From JAEZDP01 sp964430855 (GTDB taxonomy: Bacteria; Acidobacteriota; Vicinamibacteria; Vicinamibacterales; Vicinamibacteraceae), in the NCBI GenBank assembly GCA_964430855.1, contig CAYSHC010000042.1, positions 1-28,517 on the forward strand: a DNA stretch of 28,517 nucleotides. Direction: 5' to 3'. This document shows, one piece after another, positions 6,843 to 17,405 of the stretch (the stretch's first letter is position 1; each line of letters opens with the position of its first letter). A program made the position numbers and the translations under genes. Under the pieces are notes generated by a model. The model was not told the DNA's origin, ran no database searches, and worked only from the letters and a program-made list of their open reading frames with translations.

Positions 6843-8730
6843 CGACGGCCGCGCCCTCGAGCCAGCCGGCCCGCAGTTCGCGCTGGCGCGCGGTGACCGT
6901 GCCGCCCGTCTGCTCGATCGGCACGAGCGTGTGGCGCGGGTTGCCGATCACGTCGAGTGCCACCCGCCGCTCACGGCCACGCGACACGAACACGAGGTCG
7001 AGCGTCGACCCCGGCCTCGCCGAGGCAACGATCTCGTCCCAGTCGGCCTGGTCGCGCACGGCCCTGCCGCCCAGCGACACGATCTGTGCATCGCGCTGAA
7101 GGCCCGCGCGGTGGACCGGCGTCCCGGCAAATATCGGTCCCGTCACGGTCGGCTTGCCGTCCACCACCTGGAGCGTCACCGGCCCGACAAACGGCTGGCT
7201 GGTGCGGGGACGGAACGCGAGGCCCACGTCCTCGAAGAGCGCGGCGAAGTCGATGGGCTCTCGGCCCTCGATGTGCCGCTCGAAGAACGCGGCCGCGAAC
7301 GCCGCGTCACCCGACACCGACGCGAGCACGGCGCGCAGGTCAGCCATCGTGTAGGGCCGTCCCACGTAGCCGGGTGCCTTGCCGGGCACCGTGCCGAACT
7401 CGCGCCAGAGCGCGCGCATGTAGTCGTCGAGCGAGACGCGGCCGTCCGAGCGGGTGCGCAGCGTAAGGTCGAGGCCCAGCGCGATGGCCGCCCCGTGCAC
7501 GTAGTACGACAGGTACGTGTTCTCCCAGTTGGTCCTGTCCACGTATGCCGCCGCGTCGACAAACGGGGCCAGCCGGCTCATCTCGACGGCCGACCGCAGT
7601 CTGACGCCAGGTGCGGTGAGCGCCTCGGTGGCGGCCATCGCCGCCGCGTTGAGCCAGCGGGCGTCGTCGATGAGGCCCGCCCGCCGCAGCGTGAGGTCGT
7701 CGTAGTAGCTCGTGAAGCCCTCGGCGAGCCAGAGGGCCTCGGTCATGTTCGCCTGCGTGTAGTCGAACGGCTCCAGCGACGCCGGCCTGATGCGCTCGAC
7801 GTTCCAGACGTGGAAGAACTCGTGCGCGACCGTGCCGAGGTGGCGCTGGTGCCCGTTGTCGAAGCCCACGGGCAGCGTGCACACGGTGCTGTTGCGGTGC
7901 TCCATGCCGTCGCCGCGCGCCCATGGCAGGTAGTCCATCAGGAACGTGTACGTGCCGGTGTCGAACGCCGGCAGCTCGCCGAAGACGTCGCGCTGCGCCA
8001 GCACGATCTTCCGGACGTCGGCGGCGAAGGCCTCTACCTGGGCCTCGGTGCCGAGATGGTGCACGACGACGCGGATGGTGGCGGTCGGCCCGCCGTCGCG
8101 TACGGGCACGTCGAACGACCGCACGTGGGCGTCGCTGAACTCTATGGGCGAGTCCATCAGGTACTGCAGGTTCGGCGCCGAGAAGACCTCGCCGGGGCCT
8201 GGGGCGTCGTTGACGGGGAACAGCTGCGTGTAGGCGCGCCAGGGCAGCCCCTCGGGCGCGATCAGGCGGACGCGCATCTCGCGTTCGCTGAGCGCCGGCG
8301 CCCACAGGAAGACCGCGGGGGCGTTGATGTGCGCGTGCGTCTCGTCAACGGCGAGGTACGTGCCGTCCAGCCTGTCGCCGAACAGGCGGTACGACACGGA
8401 CACGCTGTCACCCCTGGTGGGCGTCACCCGCCAGACATCCGGGCGCAGGGGCGTCACCTCGAGCGGCGAGCCGTCGGCGTCGCGCGCCTCGAGCGCGTAG
8501 AGGTTCTTGGCGAACTCGTGCGTGGCGTACCGTCCCGGCGACGACCGGCTCATGCGCACCTCGAGCGGCGTCCCGGGCGAGGCAGGGAAGCGCGCGTCCA
8601 CCTGCATCCAGCGCTCCTGCGGCGCCGGGAAGCTGAGGGTGTACTCCACAGGCTGTGCGGCCGCGGCCACCGCCAGCGCCAGCACCATCAGCACCGCCAG
8701 CACCCTGGGGTCAGGTCTCCGTTTCGCCAT
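6826..8730 (-). CDS. Exported M61 family metallopeptidase with PDZ domain
   Basis: A 634-residue secreted zinc aminopeptidase related to glycyl aminopeptidase (peptidase M61). It starts with a signal peptide (MAKRRPDPR, then a hydrophobic stretch ending AAAAQP), followed by the N-terminal beta domain. The catalytic motif is H303-E-F-F-H307 in AHEFFHVWNVERIRP, with the third zinc ligand at about E337 in LAEGFTSYY. The last ~130 residues include a PDZ domain (GTPVHRAGLQRDAQIVSLGG). The ATG at 8730 gives a good signal peptide; an in-frame ATG at 8760 would add ten residues encoded by the 13-base repeat described separately, so the short form is preferred though not proved. It follows the M28 peptidase gene by 69 bases and may share its transcript. 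It probably trims peptides in the periplasm or outside the cell. Confidence 0.92.
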   Translation of the reverse strand: MAKRRPDPRVLAVLMVLALAVAAAAQPVEYTLSFPAPQERWMQVDARFPASPGTPLEVRMSRSSPGRYATHEFAKNLYALEARDADGSPLEVTPLRPDVWRVTPTRGDSVSVSYRLFGDRLDGTYLAVDETHAHINAPAVFLWAPALSEREMRVRLIAPEGLPWRAYTQLFPVNDAPGPGEVFSAPNLQYLMDSPIEFSDAHVRSFDVPVRDGGPTATIRVVVHHLGTEAQVEAFAADVRKIVLAQRDVFGELPAFDTGTYTFLMDYLPWARGDGMEHRNSTVCTLPVGFDNGHQRHLGTVAHEFFHVWNVERIRPASLEPFDYTQANMTEALWLAEGFTSYYDDLTLRRAGLIDDARWLNAAAMAATEALTAPGVRLRSAVEMSRLAPFVDAAAYVDRTNWENTYLSYYVHGAAIALGLDLTLRTRSDGRVSLDDYMRALWREFGTVPGKAPGYVGRPYTMADLRAVLASVSGDAAFAAAFFERHIEGREPIDFAALFEDVGLAFRPRTSQPFVGPVTLQVVDGKPTVTGPIFAGTPVHRAGLQRDAQIVSLGGRAVRDQADWDEIVASARPGSTLDLVFVSRGRERRVALDVIGNPRHTLVPIEQTGGTVTARQRELRAGWLEGAAVATPRP

Positions 8731-8775
8731 GTGCGGGGTCAGGTCTCGAATTGAAGCCATGCGGGGTCAGGTCTC
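8707..8775. repeat. Three copies of GGGGTCAGGTCTC at exact 28-bp period
   Basis: The 13-mer occurs perfectly at 8707-8719, 8735-8747 and 8763-8775, with variable 15-base sequences in between that share GCCATG near their ends. Copy 1 lies in the first codons of the M61 gene; copies 2 and 3 lie in the gap to the M28 gene. I associate this repeat from memory with Acidobacteriota genomes, where it is scattered; that needs a search. Confidence 0.8.
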
Positions 8776-8799
8776 GCCATCCAGACGTTGCAGATACTG

Positions 8800-10095
8800 C
8801 TACGGTTCCCACCCGCCGAACAGGTCCGCCCAGCACGCATCGACCGCCTCGCGCTGTGCCTCCGGAATACCCGGCGTGAAGGGCAGGACGTCGGCCGTCG
8901 CGGCGGCGTCCAGCAACGACGCCACGGCCGACACGTCGCGCGCGATCACCTCCGCCGACACGCGGCTCAGGTCATCGTCCGGACGGTGGTGAAAGAAGCG
9001 TCCCGCGTCGCAGTTCACGCGGTAGTGGAACACGCCTGCCACACCCGCGGCGACGAACGGGAAGTGGTCGGCGTACGGCACGACGGCCGTGATCGTCTGG
9101 TAGTAGAGATCGACGGCGCGGAAGAACGGCCGGAAGGCATCCTCCAGATCCGCGTGGCCGTTCATGTAGAGCTGCAGCCAGCCGAGGTGCGAGCCGAAGC
9201 TGTCGAGGTTGTACATCAGCCGCCCGCGGCGCGACACCTCGTCCCGGTGCGCGCGGACGTAGGCGGCCGATCCGCCCGACAGCTGTTCCTCGGCGCCGAA
9301 CGAGATCAGCCTGATCGTGCGCCGCCGGGGCCGCGCGTGGAGCAGTCGCGCCAGCTCCATGACGCCGACGACTCCCGAGCCGTTGTCGTCGGCCCCGGGC
9401 GAGCCCGCCTGCGTGTCGTGATGCGCACTCGCGTACACGATCTCGTCGGCCAGGTCAGTGCCGGGCAGGTCGATGACGACGTTCTGCGAGGTAGACGGGA
9501 CCATGCCGCCGGCCACGCGACAGCGCGCCTCGACCGCGCCGCGCTCGATCCAGTGCCACGCATCCTGATAGGCGACATTCAGCGTCGGCACGGCGCCGAT
9601 CGCCCTGGTGTACGCGGGGAACATGCCATCGGCCAGCGGCGTGGCACCGGGATAGCGCGTGTCGACCATCAGCAGGAAGGCCGGCCTGGCCGCCATCAGC
9701 CGGCGATAGGCCTCGCGCGATTCGATATGGCAGCCGAGATGGATGACGGCCTTGCCCCTGAGGTGCGACAGGTCGTCGCGCTGGTAGTCGGTCGGCACCA
9801 GCCGTGCGATCCGGGCAGTGCGCCACTCGCCGTCCGTGCCGGGCGTGCTGCTGAAGAGCGAGCACGGAAAGGCCTTCCAGCTGCCGTCGACCAGCACCTC
9901 CAGCTCCTCGGAGGCGACGTCACGCTGCTGGACGGGGAACGTCTCGTCCCACGTCTCGGCCCCCAGCTCGCGCCCGCACGCCATCACGAGGTCGGCCGCG
10001 GCGCGCTCCGCGGGCGTCCCGGCCAGGCGGACGCCGATGTCTGTCACGAGCTGTTCGAGGTCACGGGCAATGCGTTCAGGGGAGGCGTGCAACAT
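8800..10095 (-). CDS. M28 family zinc peptidase
   Basis: A 431-residue co-catalytic two-zinc aminopeptidase/carboxypeptidase-type enzyme of family M28. The metal and catalytic residues are visible in order: His-Asp in SAHHDTQAG, Asp in GADDNGSG, the Glu pair in FGAEEQLSGG, Asp in YNLDSFG and His in FHHRPDDDL. Between residues ~100 and 200 is a segment resembling the inserted PA-like domain (GKAVIHLG, AFLLMVDT). No signal peptide is evident at the ATG, so it may be cytoplasmic or exported by another route. The ATG at 10095 is oddly far (16 bases) from a perfect AGGAGG, and no nearer in-frame start exists; a 20-codon out-of-frame reading frame starts between them. It lies 92 bases after the ABC permease gene on the same strand and is probably read with it. 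Confidence 0.9.
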   Translation of the reverse strand: MLHASPERIARDLEQLVTDIGVRLAGTPAERAAADLVMACGRELGAETWDETFPVQQRDVASEELEVLVDGSWKAFPCSLFSSTPGTDGEWRTARIARLVPTDYQRDDLSHLRGKAVIHLGCHIESREAYRRLMAARPAFLLMVDTRYPGATPLADGMFPAYTRAIGAVPTLNVAYQDAWHWIERGAVEARCRVAGGMVPSTSQNVVIDLPGTDLADEIVYASAHHDTQAGSPGADDNGSGVVGVMELARLLHARPRRRTIRLISFGAEEQLSGGSAAYVRAHRDEVSRRGRLMYNLDSFGSHLGWLQLYMNGHADLEDAFRPFFRAVDLYYQTITAVVPYADHFPFVAAGVAGVFHYRVNCDAGRFFHHRPDDDLSRVSAEVIARDVSAVASLLDAAATADVLPFTPGIPEAQREAVDACWADLFGGWEP

Positions 10096-10187
10096 GGTGC
10101 CCGAAGCATAACCTCCTGGCGCGTCCCCGAGGCGTCGGTGCGGATCGTGCGTTCCGAGCCGAGCGGTGTCCCGCGACGTTCCCGCCG

Positions 10188-11486
10188 TCACCGGGCGCGC
10201 ACCCAGCGGATCATCTCGCCGTAGGTGGCGCTCTTGCCCTGCATCAGCAGCCCGACGCGCAGGACGCGGCCCGCGACCCACACCATCCCGACGGTGGCCG
10301 CCGCCACCAGCACCAGCGACAGCGCCACCTGCCAGGCGGGCGGCCCCGGCGGGACGGCAATCCTCAGCAGCATCAGGTAAGGGGTAGCGAACGGAAACAG
10401 CGACAGCAGCACCGAGTACGTGCTGGCCGGGTTCTGGACGACGTTCAGCCAGAGGAAGATGGGGAACATCGCCAGGACGATGGCGGGCGTCATCATGCCC
10501 TGCGCGTCCTTCACGTCGCTGCAGGCTGCGCCGATGGCGATGAACATCGCCCCGTACAGCACGGCGGCCAGCACGAGGAACAGCAGGAACCAGGGCACGA
10601 TGCTCCAGTCGATGACGCCGAGGTAGTCGGCCTGCGCCGCCAGCAGCAGCCCGCCGCCCACGTAGACCAGCGCCAGCAGCAGCGTGACGGCCACGCTGCC
10701 GAGCAGCTTGCCGAGCATCAGCGTGAAGGCCGGCACCGATCCGAGCAGCACCTCGCTGATGCGGCTGGTCTTCTCCTCGATGACGCTGTTGAGCAGCTGC
10801 GGGGCGGAGCTCATGACGAGGCCGAACAGCAGGAACATCGCGATGGCCGGCATCACGAGCGTCCGCAGGGCATCGACGCGCTGCCCCTCCTCCACGTGGC
10901 CTCCCGCGTCGCGCAGGACGAGGCCTCGGCGATCCACGCGCACCGGCGCGAGCAGGCGGCGCGTCAGCTCGGGGTCGGCACCAGAGGCGACGATCCGCTG
11001 GTCCACGGCCAGCCGTGAGACGGTCGAGCCGAGCCATTCCGGCAGCGCCTGGTATGTCGGATAGGCCGTGAAGTACTGCAGCCGCTGCTCGCTGTCCGGA
11101 TCGAGGATGCCTGCCGGCAGCTCGACGAACGCGAACAGGCGCTCCGCCCGCACGTCATCGGAGAGTCGCAGCCGCAGAGCCTCCGGCGATCCGTCGGGTG
11201 TCACCAGCTGCGGGACGAACCGTGGACCCGTCGGCCTGCCGCGCGCGTCCAGCATCTCGGCGTTGTGGGCGGCGGCAGCTGCCTCGAGTGGCGCGCCAAG
11301 CGCACCGGTGTAGTCGACGACGGCGAACACCCGCTCGGCGGTGTCACGCTGCCCGCCGAAGACCTGGAGCAGGAACGCGATGCCCATGAGCGCGGGCACC
11401 GCGAGCAGGCCGATGATGAAGGCCTTGCTCCGGACCGCGGCTTCGAGCTCCGCGGCGGCGATCACGAGCACGCGCGGCAGCACCAC
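10188..11486 (-). CDS. ABC-2 type transporter permease (NatB-like)
   Basis: A 432-residue membrane subunit of an ABC-2 exporter. One helix lies near the N-terminus (about residues 20-42), then a ~180-residue extracytoplasmic domain, then five or six helices in the C-terminal half. The signature EEKTSRISEVLLGSV before a helix is typical of NatB/DUF-type ABC-2 permeases. The GTG at 11486 is one base past the ATPase stop and has GGAGGA eight bases upstream, so the two subunits are translationally linked; a longer open frame upstream runs antiphase through the ATPase gene and is not coding. It should pair with the upstream ATPase to export a small molecule, ion or lipid; sodium export as in NatAB is only one option. 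Confidence 0.92.
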   Translation of the reverse strand: MVLPRVLVIAAAELEAAVRSKAFIIGLLAVPALMGIAFLLQVFGGQRDTAERVFAVVDYTGALGAPLEAAAAAHNAEMLDARGRPTGPRFVPQLVTPDGSPEALRLRLSDDVRAERLFAFVELPAGILDPDSEQRLQYFTAYPTYQALPEWLGSTVSRLAVDQRIVASGADPELTRRLLAPVRVDRRGLVLRDAGGHVEEGQRVDALRTLVMPAIAMFLLFGLVMSSAPQLLNSVIEEKTSRISEVLLGSVPAFTLMLGKLLGSVAVTLLLALVYVGGGLLLAAQADYLGVIDWSIVPWFLLFLVLAAVLYGAMFIAIGAACSDVKDAQGMMTPAIVLAMFPIFLWLNVVQNPASTYSVLLSLFPFATPYLMLLRIAVPPGPPAWQVALSLVLVAAATVGMVWVAGRVLRVGLLMQGKSATYGEMIRWVRAR

Positions 11487-11487
11487 G

Positions 11488-12396
11488 TCAGGCGTCCTCC
11501 TCCGGCGACGGGCGCGCGATGTCCACGAAGATGTCGTGCAGCGACGGGCGCGCAATCTCGAAGTGCCGGACGTCGGTACGCGAGACCAGCTCGCGCAGCC
11601 AGGCCTGCGGCGGCATGCCGACACGAACCTCCTGCATGTTGCCGTGATCGGTGAACCGCTCGATGGCAGGCATGGCGGCGACGACGGGCGCGCCGCCCGC
11701 GACGCGCACACGGATCGTGTCGCGCCCGTAGGTCGCCTGGATGTCGGCGAGCGGGCCGTCGAGCACGGCACGGCCGCGGAAGATCATGAAGATGCGGTCA
11801 CACATCAGCTCGGCCATCGTCATGTCGTGCGTGCTGAAGACGACGGTGGTCCCTTCGGCGCGCAGCGAGAGCACGGCGTCGCGCAGCACGTCACGGTTGA
11901 CGGGGTCGAGCCCCGAGAACGGCTCGTCGAGGATGAGGATCGACGGACGCGAGACGACGGTGGCGATGAACTGCACCTTCTGCGCCATGCCCTTCGACAG
12001 CGCCTGGACCTTCTGCGTCGCGACCGAGGCGAGCCCGAGACGCTCGAGCCACCTGTCGGCCTCCGCTTCCACCTCCCGGCGCGGCCGGCCCTTCAGCTCG
12101 CCGTAGTAGCGCAGCAGCCGCCGTACCTGCATCCGCCTGTACAGGCCGCGCTCCTCCGGCAGATACCCGATGGCGTCGCGTGCCGACGACGTGGACGTGT
12201 CGCCGAGGACGGCCACCCACCCGGCATCGGGCAGCAGGATGTTCATGATGATGCGCAGCGTTGTCGTCTTGCCGGAGCCGTTCGGGCCGATGAAGCCGTA
12301 GACCGATCCGATCGGCACCTGGAGCGACACGTCGTCGACAGCCACCGTGCTCCCGAAACGCTTGGTCACCGACGTCAGTTCGATGGCTGGCGGCAT
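11488..12396 (-). CDS. ABC transporter ATP-binding protein (NatA-like)
   Basis: A 302-residue nucleotide-binding subunit. Walker A is GPNGSGKTT (37-45), the Q-loop region lies in IGYLPEERGLYRRM, the signature reads LSKGM (~132-136) instead of LSGGQ, Walker B is LILDEPFSGLDP (~152-163) and the switch histidine is in FSTHDM. The ~80-residue C-terminal extension (DTIRVRVAGG onward) resembles the domain that follows NatA-type ATPases. It begins four bases after the kinase 1 stop codon and ends one base before the permease GTG, so kinase, ATPase and permease form one tight transcription unit. No clear ribosome site precedes its ATG, consistent with translational coupling to the kinase gene. Confidence 0.95.
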   Translation of the reverse strand: MPPAIELTSVTKRFGSTVAVDDVSLQVPIGSVYGFIGPNGSGKTTTLRIIMNILLPDAGWVAVLGDTSTSSARDAIGYLPEERGLYRRMQVRRLLRYYGELKGRPRREVEAEADRWLERLGLASVATQKVQALSKGMAQKVQFIATVVSRPSILILDEPFSGLDPVNRDVLRDAVLSLRAEGTTVVFSTHDMTMAELMCDRIFMIFRGRAVLDGPLADIQATYGRDTIRVRVAGGAPVVAAMPAIERFTDHGNMQEVRVGMPPQAWLRELVSRTDVRHFEIARPSLHDIFVDIARPSPEEDA

Positions 12397-12400
12397 GTCG

Positions 12401-15400
12401 CTACTGCTGTCGAAGGCCGGCGATCACGAGGCCGTCACCCTGCGGGACCACCTCCATCGTGACCGTGATCTCGCGCCGGTCCTGGCCCTGCGGCAGCGGC
12501 GAGATGCTGAGGACGGTGGCAGTGACCGTGGCGCGGTCGTCCTGGCGGACGATCTTCTGGCCGAGCGGGATCCACTGGAGCTCGCCCGGAATGCCGAACG
12601 TGCCACGGAACCGGCGTTCGGTCGGCGGGTCGAGCGACGGCCAGACCCGCCGGATTGCATCCACGCTGCGCGACTCGTACGCCTGCCGGAAGCGTGCGAT
12701 GACGTTTTCGATCTGCTCGCGCGTGAACCGGCTCATCGACGTCGAGGCTGACGGCGCCCCCGCTGGCACGGTGGGGGTCGTGGCCCCGCCGCCGGTGGCC
12801 GCCACCGCGCCGGCCGCACCGGCGGGTTCGGCGGCGCGCCCTCCGGTGCCGCCGGCCAGCGCCAGCACGAAGGCGTCGCGCGCCTGAACGTACTGATGCG
12901 CCGCGTCGCGCATCCGTCCGGCCTTGAAGTGCTGGTCGCCCAGCGTCTGCCGAGACGTGCCCTGGAGGAACGCATCGGTCGATCCGGCGCGCAGGTCTGC
13001 CGCGGCGCGCCGCGCCATTTCCGCATGCTCGCGCGCGGCCTCGGCGAGCCGGCGCTCCTCGGCGCCGAGCGCGTCGCCCGCCAGGCCGGGCACCGACGAC
13101 AGGGCCGCGAACGCTTCCGGCACCTGGCCGGCAGAGGCCATCTGCCGGACACGCTCGAGCGCACGCTCGCGCGAGGCACGCGCGTCGCCCGCCCTCGCGC
13201 CCGACGCGTCCGCAGGCGCGACCAGGCGGGCAGGGCCCTCTGTGCCCCTTGCGTCCGACGGGCTCGTCGCCGACGGGAGTGACGCCGCGCCCGATGGATC
13301 GGCTGGCGCGACGGACTCCAGGTCTGCCGGCTGCATGTCGACGTCCGCGCCGAGCGAATCGGGCGCGGTTGTCGAGAGCGGTGTCGTATCCGGAATCGTC
13401 GCGCTGGCGAGCGCGGTGCGGGACGGCGCGTGCACGAAGAACCAGTAACCGAGCGCTGCAGCGACGAGGAGGACGGCGGCGGCGATGCCCACGCGTGCCC
13501 GGGACGCACCGGCCGGTCCGTCCTCGTAGGTGGTGTCGACCTGCTCTGCGGCATCCAGCACGCTGACGGCGGGCAGGTCGGGTCGCGAAATCAGCAGGTC
13601 GTCGTCCACGCTCATCGCCGCCGGTGCTGGTGCAGGCGTGGGCGGGGAAGGCGCAGCCGTGCGCGGCGCACCTGTGGACGCCGTGACGACCGCCAGCCCG
13701 GTGGTCGTGTCGGGTTCCTCGCCCCGTTCGAGGCGTTCGACACGCACGCGCAGCGCGTCGAGGTCGGGGTGTGCGGCATCGAGGCGCTGGAGCTGGTCCA
13801 GCGCGCGGCGTGCCGACACCGGCTGGCCCGAGTCGATGGCGGCCAGCACCTTCTGCGCCGCCCTCGCGACGCGTTGTGCACGCCGGCGCTGGCCGACGAG
13901 CTCCTGAACTGCCAGGGCCTCGTCGTTGCCGGGCGAGATGGCGAGCGCCTCGGCGACGAGGGCCGCGGCCTCGTCCAGCGCGTCCTGCTGGAGCGCGACG
14001 CGCGCCCGCCCGGCCAGCGTGGCTGCCTGCTGCGCGGCGATGCGCTGGTGGTAGCGGCTCCGCAGCTCCGACAGCTGCGGGTGTCCGGGGGCCAGTGCCG
14101 CAAGCTGGCGCAGTGCCGGCTCGGCTTCGTCGAGCGCGCCGGCGTCGAGGCACCCGCGGACGCGCTGAAGCGCCTCGTCGACGCGACGCTCGTGCAGGAG
14201 CGCCTGCAGTTGCTGCCGGAGGCTCGCCAGGCCGTCCCACGTCGGGGCGAGCCGCTCGATGTCCTCGATCAGCGCCTGGGCCTCGGTCAGGTGCTGCCGC
14301 GCGAGCGCGCGCTCCGCGTCGCCGGCGAGGTTGATGGCCTGTGACGCGAGGCGGGCTTCCTCGACGAGCACGCGAAGGCCGCTCAGGCCGGGAACGCGCG
14401 CGTGACGCGCCTGGAGCTCGCGCAGCAGTTGCTCCGCCTCGTCAAGGCGGCCCTCCTGCACGGCCTGCCGCACACGCGAGGCGAGCGCCGCGGCGGCAGT
14501 GGAGGGATCGGGATCGGCGCCGTCCCCGGCTCCTGCCACGAGCGTCGGTGCCGTCAGCGGCGACGAGATGACCGTGTGATCAGGATCGAGGCGCCGAGCG
14601 ATGGCGAGCAGCTCGCGCTCGAGCTGGCGGCCCGTCTGGTAGCGGTGCTCGGGCGCCTTCTCGAGGCACTTCTCGATCACGCGCACGAGCGCGGCGGGCA
14701 CCTCGGGGCACGCCGTGGCCAGCGGCGCCGGGGCTTCGCTGACGATGCGTCGCGAGATGTCGAAGACGTTGTCGCCGCCGAAAGCCTGCCGGCCCGTCAG
14801 CAGCTCGTATCCCACGAGGCCGACGGAGAAGATGTCGCTGCGCGCATCCACGGGCTTGCCCGTGATCTGCTCGGGCGACATGTACTGCGGCGTCCCGATG
14901 ACCATGCCGGCCATCGTCATGCCGAGCGCCTCCTGGCCGTGCGCGATCCCGAAATCGAGCAGGCGAAGCCTGCCGCTGTCGCGCGTGATCAGGATGTTCG
15001 ACGGCTTCACGTCACGATGGACGATGCCGTAGTGGTGCGCGTGGTCGAGGCCGGCGGCCAGCTCCGCCAGCCACGCCACCTTGCGGGCGAGCGGCACCTC
15101 GTCCTCGTTGCGGATGATCGCGGCAAGCGTGCTGCCCGCGATGTACTCCATCGCGAGGTACGGCTGCCCCTCGTGCTCGCCCACCGCATAGATGTTCACG
15201 ATGTGCGGGTGCTGCACCTTCGCGTGCAGCCGTGCCTCGCGCAGGAACCGCCGCCTCGTCTCGTCGTCGGGCACCCGCAGCACCTTCACCGCGACGGGCC
15301 GGTCGAGCATCGGGTCGTGCGCCAGGTAGACCATGCCCATGCCGCCGTGACCGAGGCGGTCGCGCACTTCGAACGGTCCGACAAACCTGGGCAGGTCGGT

Positions 15401-15403
15401 CAC
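12401..15403 (-). CDS. Transmembrane Ser/Thr protein kinase with TPR-like and NTF2-like regions (kinase 1)
   Basis: A 1000-residue PknB-type kinase. The kinase domain (about 10-270) has GHGGMG at 18-23, Lys40, HRDVKPSN with catalytic D131, and DFG at 150-152. Residues ~310-590 are repeated helical pairs resembling TPRs (for example GRLDEAEQLLRELQ, GALDEAEPALRQL). One membrane helix lies at ~636-656. The extracytoplasmic half contains a helical segment with DAFLQG (~805), then a final domain (~890-1000) with RFRQAYESRSVDAIRRVWPSL, like an NTF2/SnoaL fold. The GTG at 15403 is the start; a TATACT box lies 50 bases upstream. It probably senses an outside signal and phosphorylates partners, perhaps including the ABC exporter encoded immediately downstream; this last point is inference. 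Confidence 0.93.
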   Translation of the reverse strand: MTDLPRFVGPFEVRDRLGHGGMGMVYLAHDPMLDRPVAVKVLRVPDDETRRRFLREARLHAKVQHPHIVNIYAVGEHEGQPYLAMEYIAGSTLAAIIRNEDEVPLARKVAWLAELAAGLDHAHHYGIVHRDVKPSNILITRDSGRLRLLDFGIAHGQEALGMTMAGMVIGTPQYMSPEQITGKPVDARSDIFSVGLVGYELLTGRQAFGGDNVFDISRRIVSEAPAPLATACPEVPAALVRVIEKCLEKAPEHRYQTGRQLERELLAIARRLDPDHTVISSPLTAPTLVAGAGDGADPDPSTAAAALASRVRQAVQEGRLDEAEQLLRELQARHARVPGLSGLRVLVEEARLASQAINLAGDAERALARQHLTEAQALIEDIERLAPTWDGLASLRQQLQALLHERRVDEALQRVRGCLDAGALDEAEPALRQLAALAPGHPQLSELRSRYHQRIAAQQAATLAGRARVALQQDALDEAAALVAEALAISPGNDEALAVQELVGQRRRAQRVARAAQKVLAAIDSGQPVSARRALDQLQRLDAAHPDLDALRVRVERLERGEEPDTTTGLAVVTASTGAPRTAAPSPPTPAPAPAAMSVDDDLLISRPDLPAVSVLDAAEQVDTTYEDGPAGASRARVGIAAAVLLVAAALGYWFFVHAPSRTALASATIPDTTPLSTTAPDSLGADVDMQPADLESVAPADPSGAASLPSATSPSDARGTEGPARLVAPADASGARAGDARASRERALERVRQMASAGQVPEAFAALSSVPGLAGDALGAEERRLAEAAREHAEMARRAAADLRAGSTDAFLQGTSRQTLGDQHFKAGRMRDAAHQYVQARDAFVLALAGGTGGRAAEPAGAAGAVAATGGGATTPTVPAGAPSASTSMSRFTREQIENVIARFRQAYESRSVDAIRRVWPSLDPPTERRFRGTFGIPGELQWIPLGQKIVRQDDRATVTATVLSISPLPQGQDRREITVTMEVVPQGDGLVIAGLRQQ

Positions 15404-15453
15404 TGGTCAGCGGCGGGAGGCGGCGAGCCCTCTCCTGTTACGTAAACGCGAGA

Positions 15454-15459
15454 AGTATA
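15454..15459 (-). promoter_or_regulatory. TATACT -10-like box upstream of kinase 1
   Basis: On the minus strand TATACT (five of six matches to the sigma70 -10 box) lies 50 bases before the kinase 1 GTG. No good -35 box is seen at 16-18 bases spacing. The same hexamer lies upstream of kinase 3. Confidence 0.3.
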
Positions 15460-15521
15460 CCGATCGTACTGTCGGGCCCATTCCCGCACCGCTGCGGTCC
15501 GTTCTGCGGCACACTAGCGGC

Positions 15522-17396
<1,875 letters not shown>

Positions 17397-17405
17397 GCGC
17401 GGGTC

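Noticed and set aside
8707..8775. Could the 28-bp periodic repeat be a CRISPR array?
   Set aside because: Only three copies, the conserved part is 13 bp with 15-bp variable parts, and it lies at a gene start; no cas gene is near.
10096..11037. Long N-terminal extension of the M28 peptidase frame
   Set aside because: It lies out of phase within the permease gene and has Arg/Ala-rich noise composition.
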